A stretch of 64,000 nt of DNA from Aggregatilineales bacterium (GTDB taxonomy: Bacteria; Chloroflexota; Anaerolineae; Aggregatilineales; Phototrophicaceae), in assembly GCA_030834905.1 (NCBI GenBank), contig JAUQWZ010000018.1, positions 124,001-188,000 of the forward strand, in the 5' to 3' direction. The notes under the pieces were generated by a model. The model worked only from the letters and a program-made list of their open reading frames with translations, did not search any database and was not told the origin of the DNA. Positions 17,916-26,848 of this stretch are shown piece after piece (position 1 is the first letter of the stretch; every line of letters begins with the position of its first letter). The position numbers and the translations under genes were made by a program.

Positions 17916-19100
17916 ATGGATCAACCCAAAACGGCTAATGGCAGAGGCGGTACATCTCTCATCTGGATCATAGTCGCCGGTTTGGCGATCATTGTGGGTG
18001 GGGTGGCGATAGCGCTGCTTACCCCTTACGTGCTGCCCACTGTTGGGTCAGCCGAGGCGCAGCAGGTCGATGATCTGTTCCGCTTCATGCTGGCGCTGGG
18101 GGGCATGATTTTCCTGCTGGTGCAGGGGGCAATCCTGTTTTCAGTGATTCGCTTCCGCGTCCGAAAGAACGATTATTCGGACGGACCGCCAATTCAGGGC
18201 AATACCACGCTCGAATTCATCTGGACGGTGATTCCGGCAATTATCGTCGTCGTCATCACGATTTACGCCTACACCGTCTACACCAACATTCGCGCCGAAA
18301 AGCCAAACGAGCAGGAGGTTGCGGGGCTTGGTCAGCGGTTTGCGTGGACGTTCACCTATGCCGTCCCCGCCGAAGCGGTGCCCGCCACCGTCGATCAGAG
18401 TCGTATTCCCGACGAGGTGCAAACTGTCCTCGATACCGAAGGGCAGGTTACGTTTAGTTCACCGCAGCTTCATACGTGGGTCGGGCAGCCGATGCACGTG
18501 CTGCTTGAGAGTGAGGACGTGAACCACGCCTTCTGGATTCCGGGTATGCGGGTGAAACAGGACCTGCTGCCCGGACGTGTGACCGACATTCGCTTTACGC
18601 CCATCGAAGCGGGCGTTTACCGCATCGTCTGCGCCGAACTGTGCGGCGGCGGTCACGGCGATATGGCGGGGCAGGTCACGGCGAAGGGCGAGCTAATCGG
18701 CGCATGGCTGGTCGTGCATCAGGACGAAGAAACGTACCTGCGCGAATTCTGGAGTCCAGAGGCGGCGAGCGTGCTCAATCCCCCCGAAGACCCGGTGGAG
18801 CGCGGGCGCGCGCTCATCCAGAACTATCCCTGTTCAGGCTGCCACCGCCTGTCTGATCTGGGTTGGACGAGTGTCACCGGCCCGTCACTGGATGGTATCG
18901 GGTCGCGCACGCAGCGCCTGAGCGCAACTGGTGCCGCCTCAATTGAAGATTACGTCCACACCTCTTTGCGTGAACCGGCGCAGTACGTCGTTCCCGGCTA
19001 CAGCCCGCTGATGCCGCAGTTCAATGACAGCCCGGACGAAGCAAACTACATGCCGGAAGATCAGCTTGAAGCAATCGTCGCCTACCTGAGTACGCAGTAA
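17916..19100 (+). CDS. coxB: Cytochrome c oxidase subunit II fused to cytochrome c (caa3 type)
   Basis: This 394-residue protein has hydrophobic segments at about 12-36, 50-75 and 90-115. A cupredoxin domain carrying the binuclear CuA site follows: H204, C239, C243, H247 and M250 (CAELCGGGHGDM). A C-terminal class I cytochrome c follows, with haem-binding C306-x2-C309-H310 (CSGCH) and a later PLMPQF methionine ligand. The protein receives electrons through the fused cytochrome and passes them to subunit I. It is the first gene of the oxidase operon. The ribosome-binding site is weak. The N-terminal leader and fusion are typical of caa3 oxidases of Bacillus, Thermus and Rhodothermus. Confidence 0.95.
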   Translation: MDQPKTANGRGGTSLIWIIVAGLAIIVGGVAIALLTPYVLPTVGSAEAQQVDDLFRFMLALGGMIFLLVQGAILFSVIRFRVRKNDYSDGPPIQGNTTLEFIWTVIPAIIVVVITIYAYTVYTNIRAEKPNEQEVAGLGQRFAWTFTYAVPAEAVPATVDQSRIPDEVQTVLDTEGQVTFSSPQLHTWVGQPMHVLLESEDVNHAFWIPGMRVKQDLLPGRVTDIRFTPIEAGVYRIVCAELCGGGHGDMAGQVTAKGELIGAWLVVHQDEETYLREFWSPEAASVLNPPEDPVERGRALIQNYPCSGCHRLSDLGWTSVTGPSLDGIGSRTQRLSATGAASIEDYVHTSLREPAQYVVPGYSPLMPQFNDSPDEANYMPEDQLEAIVAYLSTQ

Positions 19101-19179
19101 GCCGCCATTTTTATCGACCGGTATTGAACCGGATGGCGCATCTGCGAACAGCACAACTAATGTTAAGAAGGGGTTCAGT

Positions 19180-20892
19180 ATGGCAACAGTAACCGCCCCA
19201 CTTCCGGGGGCTAGGGTAGAGAACGAAGGGCAGCGTATTCGCTTCGCCGACCTGCTGCGGTGGAGCGTGGATCACAAGGTCATCGGGCTTCAGTATTTCG
19301 TGACGTCGCTGTTCTTCTTCGTCGTGGGCGGCGGACTGGTAATGCTGGTGCGCTGGGAACTGCTGACGCCAGCCCTCGATCTCACCGGCAGCGGCACCAC
19401 CTATAACCAGCTTTTCAGCATCCACGGTACTGTGATGATCTTTCTGTTCATCATCCCGTTGTGGGGGGCTTTTGGCAACTATCTGCTGCCGCTGATGCTG
19501 GGCGCGAAAGACATGGCATTTCCGTGGCTGAACGCCTTTGCCTTCTGGCTGATTCCGCCAGCGGGCGTGCTGATGATCCTCGGCTGGTTCGTGGGTCAGA
19601 CCGAAGCCGGATGGACGAGCTACCCACCGTTGAGCACGTTATTCAGCGGTGACGGGCAAACGCTGTGGGCGATTTCGCTGCATCTGCTCGGCTTGTCGTC
19701 CATTCTCGGCGCGATCAATTTCATCGTCACTATCAGGAATATGCGTCCGGCGGGTATGGGCTACTTCCAGATGCCGCTGCTCGCCTGGGCGATTCTGGCG
19801 CAAGCCATCATCATCGTCATGGCAACGCCGTTCCTCGCCGGTGCGCTGACGCTGCTGATCCTTGACCGGGTGGCGGGAACGTCGTTCTTCGACCCGGCGA
19901 ACGGCGGCGACGTGCTGCTGTGGCAGAACGTTTTCTGGTTCTACAGCCACCCCGCCGTGTACATCATGGTGCTGCCCGGCTTTGGCGTCATCTCCGAAGT
20001 GCTGTCGATCCATTCGCGCAAGCCGATCTTTGGCTACCGCGCGATTGCGCTCTCCAGCCTGGCGATTGCGCTGGTGGGCTTCACGGTCTGGGCGCATCAC
20101 ATGTTCACCAGCCTACAGCCAGAACTGCGCATCCCCTTCATGATCACCTCGATGATCATCGCCGTACCGACCGGTATTAAGGTGTTTAGCTGGCTCGGCA
20201 CGATCTGGGCTGGCAAGATTCGCTTCACCAGCGCCATGCTGTTCGCCCTGGGCTTCCTGTCGATGTTCGTCATCGGTGGTATCAGCGGCGTGATGCTGGC
20301 GGCGGTTCCGTTCGACATTCACGTTCACGACACCTACTTTGTGGTCAGCCACCTGCATTTTGTGCTCTACGGCGGCAGCGTGTTCGCAGCTTACGCGGCG
20401 ATTTACCACTGGTTCCCGAAGATGACCGGGCGCATGTTGGATGAGCGGCTGGGCAAGATTCACTTCTGGATTACCTATCCCGCCTTCTTCTTCACCTTCT
20501 TCCCGATGCACCTGCTGGGGATGTTGGGGATGCCGCGCCGCGTGGCGGTCTATGCTCCTGAATATCAGGCGCTGAATGTCCTGGTGAGCATCTCGTCGTT
20601 CATTCTGGGCGTGTCAACCTTCATCGCGCTGTACAACATGGTTCGCAGCCTGAAGGTGGGTCGCGTGGCGGGTCCAAACCCCTGGCGCGCGCTGACGCTT
20701 GAGTGGACGACCAGTTCACCGCCGCCCCCACATAATTTCGACGGCGATCCAGTGCCGTTTAAGAACCCTTACGGTTTCGGAACCGAAGCCGCGCACCTGT
20801 ATCTGGAAGCCATCGAGAGCCATTCGGGTCCGTCAGCGCCGCCGCCTGCGGTGACGACGGCTCTGCCCGAACCCGCGCCAAGCGGGGACTAG
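19180..20892 (+). CDS. coxA: Cytochrome c oxidase subunit I (A2-type haem-copper oxidase)
   Basis: This 570-residue integral membrane protein has about 12 helices and carries the low-spin haem, high-spin haem and CuB. Motifs seen are FSIHGTVMIF (low-spin haem His), FWFYSHPAVYIMVLPGFG (CuB His and cross-linked Tyr region), VWAHHMFTS (paired CuB histidines) and FVVSHLHFVLYGG. The sequence YSHPAVY replaces the GHPEVY of A1 oxidases. Absence of that Glu and presence of the YS pair define the A2 subfamily, in which a Tyr replaces the Glu in the D-channel. The start has a good AAGGGG site. It lies 79 bp after coxB in the same operon. Confidence 0.96.
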   Translation: MATVTAPLPGARVENEGQRIRFADLLRWSVDHKVIGLQYFVTSLFFFVVGGGLVMLVRWELLTPALDLTGSGTTYNQLFSIHGTVMIFLFIIPLWGAFGNYLLPLMLGAKDMAFPWLNAFAFWLIPPAGVLMILGWFVGQTEAGWTSYPPLSTLFSGDGQTLWAISLHLLGLSSILGAINFIVTIRNMRPAGMGYFQMPLLAWAILAQAIIIVMATPFLAGALTLLILDRVAGTSFFDPANGGDVLLWQNVFWFYSHPAVYIMVLPGFGVISEVLSIHSRKPIFGYRAIALSSLAIALVGFTVWAHHMFTSLQPELRIPFMITSMIIAVPTGIKVFSWLGTIWAGKIRFTSAMLFALGFLSMFVIGGISGVMLAAVPFDIHVHDTYFVVSHLHFVLYGGSVFAAYAAIYHWFPKMTGRMLDERLGKIHFWITYPAFFFTFFPMHLLGMLGMPRRVAVYAPEYQALNVLVSISSFILGVSTFIALYNMVRSLKVGRVAGPNPWRALTLEWTTSSPPPPHNFDGDPVPFKNPYGFGTEAAHLYLEAIESHSGPSAPPPAVTTALPEPAPSGD

Positions 20893-20901
20893 AGGCGTAT
20901 C

Positions 20902-21489
20902 GTGGCTGTGTTGAATCAGAATATGTACGAACGGGAACTGACGCGCGACGAACTCATGGCGCTCAGGAACCGGCGTACTGCCGTCACCGTCTTCCAGATT
21001 TCGTGGATTATGGTGTTCGTCTGCCTGATTGTCGTAAATCTGCAAATCCGGTCGAACAGCCCTTCGTGGCCCCCGCCCGGCGTGCAGGGGCTTGAGCCAA
21101 TCCTGCCAACGGTGGCGACGCTGGGGCTGCTGATGAGCGCGCTGCTGGCGCGGAACGGCTTAAAAGCCATTGGCGTGGGCAGGCAATCCGCCTTTGCATC
21201 CAACTGGCGCGCGGCGCTGGTGCTGGGTGGGGCATTCGTCGCCATCATGGCGTATGAATGGACGACGGTGCAGTTCAGCGGGCAGTTCAGCAGTATCTTT
21301 CGCGTCATGGTGGCTTACCACGCCGTCCACGCGGTTGTGATCGGCTATGTTATGTGGCGGGTGTACCGGACGGCGCAGGCGGGCGGCTATACTGTCCAGC
21401 GGCATTGGCCCGTCGAAGGGGCGGCAAAGCTGTGGTATTTCGTAGTCGTCGCCTGGGTGATGTTCTACGTCGTGTTGTATATTCTGTAA
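20902..21489 (+). CDS. Cytochrome c oxidase subunit III-like membrane protein
   Basis: This 195-residue protein starts at GTG, 9 bp after coxA. About five membrane segments are visible. The last part (YHAVHAVVIGYVMWRVYR, then WYFVVVAWVMFYVVLYIL) resembles the final two helices of haem-copper oxidase subunit III, with the HxxH-like pattern and a terminal WYF helix. A typical subunit III gene also exists downstream at 22756. This one is either a second, diverged subunit III or an operon-specific accessory. Similarity is visible only in the C-terminal half. Confidence 0.65.
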   Translation: MAVLNQNMYERELTRDELMALRNRRTAVTVFQISWIMVFVCLIVVNLQIRSNSPSWPPPGVQGLEPILPTVATLGLLMSALLARNGLKAIGVGRQSAFASNWRAALVLGGAFVAIMAYEWTTVQFSGQFSSIFRVMVAYHAVHAVVIGYVMWRVYRTAQAGGYTVQRHWPVEGAAKLWYFVVVAWVMFYVVLYIL

Positions 21490-21660
21490 GGTGGTACTGA
21501 AGGCGCGCGCACATTCCCTACAAACGTGACGGCGCGTGCGCTATTATTAAGGCGTGCTGGCATTAGCCAGCATCACCCGGATAAAACGGGTGTTATCTGT
21601 GAACTGAACCGCCTCTGACGCGCCTGCTGGCGCGAATGCAACTCGTGAGGGAGGGAACTC

Positions 21661-22743
21661 ATGCAGCATCCTGGAGTTAGCCGCGCGATACCGATGGCAA
21701 TCATCGGTTTTATGGTTGGCGCGCTGCTCGTCATCGTCATTCGCGGCTTGCAAAGCCTTGACCCACTCTGGGATCCGGGAGTGGGAATCGTCATTGGAAC
21801 CATCTTCTGTGCTGGATTCTTCATGTGGGGGCTGGGGGCGTTCAATCCCAAACTCAGCCAGCATGGTGAAGGCGTGGAGCACCATGCCGAGGAAGCGGCT
21901 GCCGAGGAATCCAAGCCGATTTTGCTGCTCAGCAATTCCATGTGGCAGATCTTCACGCTGCTGGTGCTGTCGCTTATCGTCCTGTTTGCCTTCGCGCTGT
22001 GGGGCGGTTTCACGCTGACGACGACTGCCGATCCGCTTGCCTCGACCACTGCCATCGGATATTTTCCTCTTCAACTGCCGTTTGGCGGGCCTGAAATTCT
22101 GGTCAGCGAGCTGCTGGTGTTCGTGATTTTCATCGTGTGGATGATCGTCTCGCTGGGCGCGGTGGGCGCGCTGCTGGCATGGGCGTTTGGCTACTTGAAT
22201 CGCGGGCTGGTGGAATCGCGGGTTGAAGCGAGTGCTGGTGCTGCCGCGCTGACTGCCGGATCATCGGCTGGCGCGCTGCCGTCCGGTGAGGAGGAAGAAG
22301 CGCTCGTCCCCGCTCCTGAAGCGTCCGAGCGCCGCCTGTTCCAGAGCGACCTGTTCAACCTGCTCAAATTCGCGCTGATCGCCATCATCGCTTATCTGGT
22401 GCTGTACAATCCCATCTTTGGCGATCTGTTTCCGCAAACACCGGACGTGCGGGTGGGGCTGTCGCTGATAGTCGCGCTGGGTATTGCTGCCGCCATCGTG
22501 CGCCCGTTCTTCATCGGGCTGTACCTGTTTGCGTTTGTGGTCATGTTCTACCTGTTTTACTGGGTGCTCATTGGCATGGTGCTGCCCGCCGAACCCGCGC
22601 GAACGCTGCTGTCGCTGGTGAACGGGCTGATTGTCGCCTTCCTGCTGGTGCGCCCGACACAATTCCTGCAATATGTGGGTCGGTTTGCTGCGTTGTTGGC
22701 GCGTTTTGTGCGCTGGCTGCCCAAGATTTTGATTCAAAGATAA
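21661..22743 (+). CDS. Unrecognised multi-pass membrane protein in the oxidase operon
   Basis: This 360-residue protein follows a strong GAGGGAGGGAAC site. About eight to ten hydrophobic segments are seen. They are split by an acidic His/Glu loop (about 60-85; GEGVEHHAEEAAAEESKP) and a longer acidic cytoplasmic-type loop (about 185-225; GEEEEALVPAPEASERR). No catalytic or metal motif is recognised apart from the HH in the first loop. It sits 12 bp before coxC and is surely cotranscribed with it. An assembly or accessory role in the oxidase is an inference from position only. Confidence 0.7.
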   Translation: MQHPGVSRAIPMAIIGFMVGALLVIVIRGLQSLDPLWDPGVGIVIGTIFCAGFFMWGLGAFNPKLSQHGEGVEHHAEEAAAEESKPILLLSNSMWQIFTLLVLSLIVLFAFALWGGFTLTTTADPLASTTAIGYFPLQLPFGGPEILVSELLVFVIFIVWMIVSLGAVGALLAWAFGYLNRGLVESRVEASAGAAALTAGSSAGALPSGEEEEALVPAPEASERRLFQSDLFNLLKFALIAIIAYLVLYNPIFGDLFPQTPDVRVGLSLIVALGIAAAIVRPFFIGLYLFAFVVMFYLFYWVLIGMVLPAEPARTLLSLVNGLIVAFLLVRPTQFLQYVGRFAALLARFVRWLPKILIQR

Positions 22744-22755
22744 GGGGGAAAAGCG

Positions 22756-23364
22756 ATGAGCGAAGCCAGAGTAGATGCCCCCCAGGCACACAGCCACGAC
22801 CAGGCAAAAGCGCTGAAAGCCGACAGCCTGAAGTTTATGATGTGGTTGTTCCTTGCCTCGGAAGTCATTCTCTTTTCGGTGCTGATTGGGACTTACATCG
22901 TCTTTCGCATCAACAATCCTGAAGCCGTTCACGAGGTACACGAACACGCCGGTATTCTGCTGGTCACACTGAACACCTTCCTGCTGCTCACCAGCAGTTG
23001 GACGATGGTGATGGGCTTGCGCGCCATCCAGAATAACGATCAGAAAGGGCTGGTTCGCCAGATCACCATTACGGCGATACTGGGGCTGCTCTTTGTTGCC
23101 TTGCAGTACGTGGAATACAACCAGCTTTCCGCCGCGGGCATTACCATCTATAGCAGCGAATTTGGGATGCGGTTCTACGCGCCGACGGCGCTGCATGGGG
23201 CACACGTCATCGCCGGCGCGCTGTGGGCATTCTGGGTTGTGCGTCAGGGTTCGCGCGGCGTCTACAACAACGGCAATTACATTGGCGTGGAAATTTTCGG
23301 CTTGTACTGGCATTTCGTCGATGTGGTCTGGATTATTTTGTTCACGGTTATTTATCTGGTTTAG
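22756..23364 (+). CDS. coxC: Cytochrome c oxidase subunit III
   Basis: This 202-residue protein is preceded by a strong GGGGGA site. Five membrane helices carry subunit III motifs: MMWLFLASEVILFSVLIGTY, NTFLLLTSSWTMVMG, FYAPTALHGAHVIAGALWAF (with the HGxHV motif) and the terminal YWHFVDVVWIILFTVIYL. The protein stabilises subunit I and supports proton uptake. It is 12 bp downstream of the unknown membrane protein and 11 bp upstream of the subunit IV gene. The short length is usual for prokaryotic five-helix forms. Confidence 0.94.
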   Translation: MSEARVDAPQAHSHDQAKALKADSLKFMMWLFLASEVILFSVLIGTYIVFRINNPEAVHEVHEHAGILLVTLNTFLLLTSSWTMVMGLRAIQNNDQKGLVRQITITAILGLLFVALQYVEYNQLSAAGITIYSSEFGMRFYAPTALHGAHVIAGALWAFWVVRQGSRGVYNNGNYIGVEIFGLYWHFVDVVWIILFTVIYLV

Positions 23365-23375
23365 GTGGGTGACGA

Positions 23376-24002
23376 ATGTCTGATCAGGAAAACTTCAACG
23401 AGCAGCCAACTCCGATTGATCCAAACACCGCGCCCGAACCGCTTCAGGAAGCGCAGGAAACGAGCGTGCGCGAACTGCGCGACGTGCCGCTGGAAGCAAT
23501 TCCCGACGAGGAACTGCCGCCAGAGGCGCAGGAATTCAAACACAATGAGCCGGACGACGCCAAAGCAGCCCGCCGCCAGACCGAAGCCATCCTCAACAAG
23601 CCGATTGAGGGGATCGAAGACGCCATTAACGAGGCTGACGCGGCGAATCAGCCGCGCTCGCTGGAACAGGCGCGGTCTGCCCATGCGGGCGATACCACCG
23701 TCATCAACCTGCCTTTCCTTCGCAAAGAGATTGCTGTCAACCAGCCGGTCTATACGGTGGTTTTTGGCGTTCTCGCCATCATCACCATTATTGAAGTCGC
23801 CTGTGCCGAGATTTTCCCCGATGGCTGGCTGCTGACGGTAGTGCTGGTGGGGCTTTCGATCACGAAAGCGGCGCTGGTGATGTGGTTCTACATGCACCTT
23901 AAGGACGACAACCGCATATTTGCCTTTGCCATCGCCCTGCCAATTATGGTTGCCCTTGTCGCCACGCTGTTTCTGGCAGCAGTGCCGCCAACCGGCTACT
24001 GA
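23376..24002 (+). CDS. coxD: Cytochrome c oxidase subunit IV family protein with long acidic N-terminus
   Basis: This 208-residue protein is the last gene of the oxidase operon. Residues 1-115 are acidic, Pro/Gln/Glu-rich and probably disordered. Residues about 122-205 form three membrane helices: VYTVVFGVLAIITIIEVACAE, LLTVVLVGLSITKAALVMWFYMHLK and FAFAIALPIMVALVATLFLA. The middle motif KAALVMWFYMHLK is the signature of the prokaryotic Cox4/CtaF family. Typical members have only about 100 residues, so the N-terminal extension doubles the size. Confidence 0.88.
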   Translation: MSDQENFNEQPTPIDPNTAPEPLQEAQETSVRELRDVPLEAIPDEELPPEAQEFKHNEPDDAKAARRQTEAILNKPIEGIEDAINEADAANQPRSLEQARSAHAGDTTVINLPFLRKEIAVNQPVYTVVFGVLAIITIIEVACAEIFPDGWLLTVVLVGLSITKAALVMWFYMHLKDDNRIFAFAIALPIMVALVATLFLAAVPPTGY

Positions 24003-24022
24003 TACCCTGAACGATTTGTGAT

Positions 24023-24044
24023 GGGGCGACCCGGTGGTCGCCCC
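24023..24044. terminator. Terminator-like hairpin between convergent genes
   Basis: Perfect 9-bp stem GGGGCGACC / GGTCGCCCC with a 4-nt loop, 20 bp after the coxD stop and touching the stop of the GNAT gene. It is followed by CTACGTTTCG rather than a long T run. It belongs to the GGGGCG palindrome family found elsewhere in this window. Confidence 0.55.
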
Positions 24045-24586
24045 TACGTTTCGTTCTGCCCCTTTATCAGCGCCAATGCCAGCCGGAATCCAATCGCACG
24101 TTCCTCATGTTCGCCAACCAGATAGCTGCCGGAGCCAACGCGCGCGCAGCCCTGATGTTCGTAGAATTTGACGGCGGCAGCCCGCGCCAGTGTCCAGACC
24201 CACACCGCCGGACAGCCCCGGTCGCGCAGCCGGTCACAGCTTGCATCCCACAGCGCCTGCCCAATGCCGCAGCCCTGATAGTCGGGCATGACATACAGCG
24301 CGGTCACTTCGCCCTCGCCCGATTTGAGCAGCGCCAGTCCCGCATAGCCGACCATCCGCCCATCGACATCGGCGGCAATTGTGCCGCCCGACTGCCTGCG
24401 CTCCGGCACCCAATCGCCATAAGTGGAGATACGTCCATCAAAAACACCGTCGATCTCGTTGGTGTAGTAGATGTGTTTGTATGCCGAGCGCCACGCCTGT
24501 TCGACCACATGATGGCGGATGCGGCGCTCGTTTTCCCTGCCGGGGCGAAGGCTAAAAGGCAGACTTTCGCCGTCTTCGCAAATCAT
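24044..24586 (-). CDS. GNAT-family N-acetyltransferase
   Basis: This 180-residue protein has the acetyl-CoA-binding motif A: GEVTALYVMPDYQGCGIGQALWD (Q/R-x2-G-x-G/A pattern as QGCGIG). Motif B follows (AAAVKFYEHQGCARVG). The N-terminal substrate region has AWRSAYKHIYYTNEIDGVF. The start at 24586, 4 bp after the YitT stop, is preferred over starts inside the YitT gene. No strong ribosome-binding site is seen there, so translation may be coupled to the YitT gene. The acetyl acceptor is unknown. Confidence 0.85.
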   Translation of the reverse strand: MICEDGESLPFSLRPGRENERRIRHHVVEQAWRSAYKHIYYTNEIDGVFDGRISTYGDWVPERRQSGGTIAADVDGRMVGYAGLALLKSGEGEVTALYVMPDYQGCGIGQALWDASCDRLRDRGCPAVWVWTLARAAAVKFYEHQGCARVGSGSYLVGEHEERAIGFRLALALIKGQNET

Positions 24587-24590
24587 CGTG

Positions 24591-25514
24591 TCAACTGTCG
24601 GCGGGCATCGTACCCTTGACGGGTTTGAAGCCTTCCCCATAAGCGCTGTGTCCCTGCCCAATGACGACAAAAGCGCTCGAATCGACTGAAAAGACGCAGC
24701 GGCGCAGCAGGTTCACCTGCGCGCGCCCGATAGTGACGTACAGCACGCTGTGGGTCTGGTCAGTGAACATACCCTTGCCTTCCCACGCCGTAACGCCGCG
24801 CTTCATGCGGTCGAGAATGGTATCGGAGACTTCGCGCGGTCGGTCGGTAATGACGATAGCGGTACGGATGACGCTTGGACCTTCCAGCGCGTAGTCCGAG
24901 GTCGCGCCGGTGACGTACAGCGCTACCATCGCATACAGCGCCGCTTCCCAGCCGAACACCAGCCCGGCGATGGCGATGACGATAGTATCGGTGTAAAGCG
25001 AACTGCTGCTGAAGGGAATGCCATAGCGTTCCTGCAAAATACGTCCCAGCGTCGATGTGCCGCCGAGCGTGCCACCGGCGCGGTAGATGATACCGCTGCC
25101 AATGCCGGTCACGATGCCGCCAAAGAGCGAGTTTAAGAGGGTGTCGCTGCTCACCCCTTCGGGCGGAAAATAGGGCGTCAGGATATCGATCAACAGCGAA
25201 TAGACCACCACGACGTAAATGGTTCCGACGACCGGACGCCAGCCGCCAAGCATCTTGAAGGCGATAAGCTGAATTGGGATATTGCCGATCAGCACTATCA
25301 AACCAATGGGCCAGCCGTTGAGATAGTTGATGATGATGGCTAAACCCGAAACACCGCCCGGCGCGATTTGCGCGGGCGCTTCAAAGACGATCACGGCGAT
25401 AGCCGAGATGAACGCGCCGAGCGACAACAAGCCAACCTGCCATAGAAGTCTGATCGATTCATTGGTGCTGAAGCGTAAGGTCAATCTGGCAGCCCTTTCA
25501 AACATAGCCCACAT
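24591..25514 (-). CDS. YitT-family membrane protein (DUF161/DUF2179)
   Basis: This 307-residue protein has five to six membrane segments in its first 215 residues, with the YitT pattern PAQIAPGGVSGLAIIINYLNG, then GIGSGIIYRAGGTLGGTSTLGRIL. A soluble C-terminal DUF2179 domain (about 222-290) follows, with VTAWEGKGMFTDQTHSVLYVTI. The function of this widespread family is not established. The start at 25514 could instead be the ATG at 25505. The gene is upstream of, and probably cotranscribed with, the GNAT gene. Confidence 0.88.
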   Translation of the reverse strand: MWAMFERAARLTLRFSTNESIRLLWQVGLLSLGAFISAIAVIVFEAPAQIAPGGVSGLAIIINYLNGWPIGLIVLIGNIPIQLIAFKMLGGWRPVVGTIYVVVVYSLLIDILTPYFPPEGVSSDTLLNSLFGGIVTGIGSGIIYRAGGTLGGTSTLGRILQERYGIPFSSSSLYTDTIVIAIAGLVFGWEAALYAMVALYVTGATSDYALEGPSVIRTAIVITDRPREVSDTILDRMKRGVTAWEGKGMFTDQTHSVLYVTIGRAQVNLLRRCVFSVDSSAFVVIGQGHSAYGEGFKPVKGTMPADS

Positions 25515-25571
25515 GATGCAGCGGTCAATTGTAGCCCATTCTCCGATCTGAATGTGAGTGTCACAATGCCT

Positions 25572-26681
25572 TCAGTCGATCTCGCTGATCTCCATTTTAT
25601 GCGCCTTGCGCCCGGCGCGTTCGGTTTTGGCGACCGGCGGGCTGTTGATCAGGCTGGCGGCTTTTTCCAGCGCGCGCTGCGCCAGGGCTTGCGCGCCTTC
25701 GCGCAGCGGCGCGTTGCGCTGTACGTAGGCGATATTGCGCTCCATGTCTTCGGCTGACCAGCCGCGGCTGTGGGCGATAAACGGGAACTGTGGGAAATCG
25801 AACCCTAACTCGGAGAAGAACATCAGCATCTGCCCGGCGACAGCTTGGATGTTGTCCTGCCCGCCGGTGATGATGAAGGCGGCGACCTTGCTGCGAATCA
25901 GCACGTTGTCGCGGATGGTAATCTGATTCTGGATGCAGTTCATACGCTCGATCATCTTGTAATACAGCGAACTGGCGTTGCCCCAGCGAATCGGCGTGGC
26001 AATGATGACGGCATCGCACCAGAAGACGATGCCTTCATAGACGACATCCATCTGGTCGTGCCTGTCCATCTGGGTGATCGAGCAGGGCCAGGTGCAGGCA
26101 TGAGCGCTCTTGGAATAGTAGCCTTCGCAGTGGCGGAAGCGCAGATCGTTGACTTTGATCAGCCGGGTTTCCGCGCCGAGCTGCGCGCCGGAGTCCAGCG
26201 CGTGCTGGAGCAGCGCGTCGGACGTGGAATAACGCGGATGGCGCGGGTCCATCACCGTGGTTGAAATTCCGAGCAGGCGCGGCGGACCCGGCTCACGCTG
26301 AATCGTCCGGCTGAGAGGGTGTGCCGCGTGAGGCAGCTTGTGCCGCGTCGTCACGGCGTTCAGGTTGACGAACAGGTGCCCGTTTTCCTCGCGCAGTTGG
26401 TAGCGCGGCACGCGGTCATCCTCGTAACCCGGCTCGCCTTCACCGCTGACACAGTGGAATTTCCAGTTGTGCCAGGGGCAGGTGATGTAATCGCCTTCCA
26501 GACGCCCATCACCCAGCGGACCACCGACGTGATTGCAGACGCCGGACACCGCGCCAAACTGTCCGTTATGGTAGCTGAGGGCGATCCGCGTTCGCCCGAT
26601 TGTGATCTGGCGCAGCGGCGTCGAGCGCAGCGTTTCGCTCTCGCCCAGGTCAAACCATTCGCCGTTGGGTGAGCCGTCCAT
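25572..26681 (-). CDS. Rieske 2Fe-2S domain fused to a flavodoxin-like NAD(P)H-dependent reductase
   Basis: This 369-residue protein is read from an ATG at 26681 with an ideal AGGAG site 8 bp upstream. Residues about 8-108 form a Rieske domain with cluster ligands C49-x-H51 (CNHVGG) and C68-x2-H71 (CPWHNW). After a linker, residues about 130-330 resemble the FMN-dependent NADPH reductase/flavodoxin fold: LLGISTTVMDPRHPRYSTSD, YEGIVFWCDAVIIATPIRWGNASSLYYKM and AAFIITGGQDNIQAVAGQMLMFF. A cysteine group SAHACTWPC lies between. It probably joins NAD(P)H oxidation to one-electron transfer through the Rieske cluster. The acceptor is unknown. Confidence 0.83.
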   Translation of the reverse strand: MDGSPNGEWFDLGESETLRSTPLRQITIGRTRIALSYHNGQFGAVSGVCNHVGGPLGDGRLEGDYITCPWHNWKFHCVSGEGEPGYEDDRVPRYQLREENGHLFVNLNAVTTRHKLPHAAHPLSRTIQREPGPPRLLGISTTVMDPRHPRYSTSDALLQHALDSGAQLGAETRLIKVNDLRFRHCEGYYSKSAHACTWPCSITQMDRHDQMDVVYEGIVFWCDAVIIATPIRWGNASSLYYKMIERMNCIQNQITIRDNVLIRSKVAAFIITGGQDNIQAVAGQMLMFFSELGFDFPQFPFIAHSRGWSAEDMERNIAYVQRNAPLREGAQALAQRALEKAASLINSPPVAKTERAGRKAHKMEISEID

Positions 26682-26848
26682 GAAGTCTGCTCCTGGAATC
26701 ATCGTCTGTTGAAGATTGATTATAGGGTGGTTCTCATTCTGCGCTGGCGGCGGCAAAAAACGCGGGAAATCGGAAGCGGTGGATAGAACCACAAACCCGC
26801 TATAATAGTCCGCCAATAGACTGTTCCATTAAATTGAGGATTATTGAG

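Noticed and set aside
22261..23313. Long antisense open frame over the oxidase subunit III region
   Set aside because: It covers three real genes with family motifs on the other strand, and its translation is His/Gln/Arg-rich with no recognisable domain.
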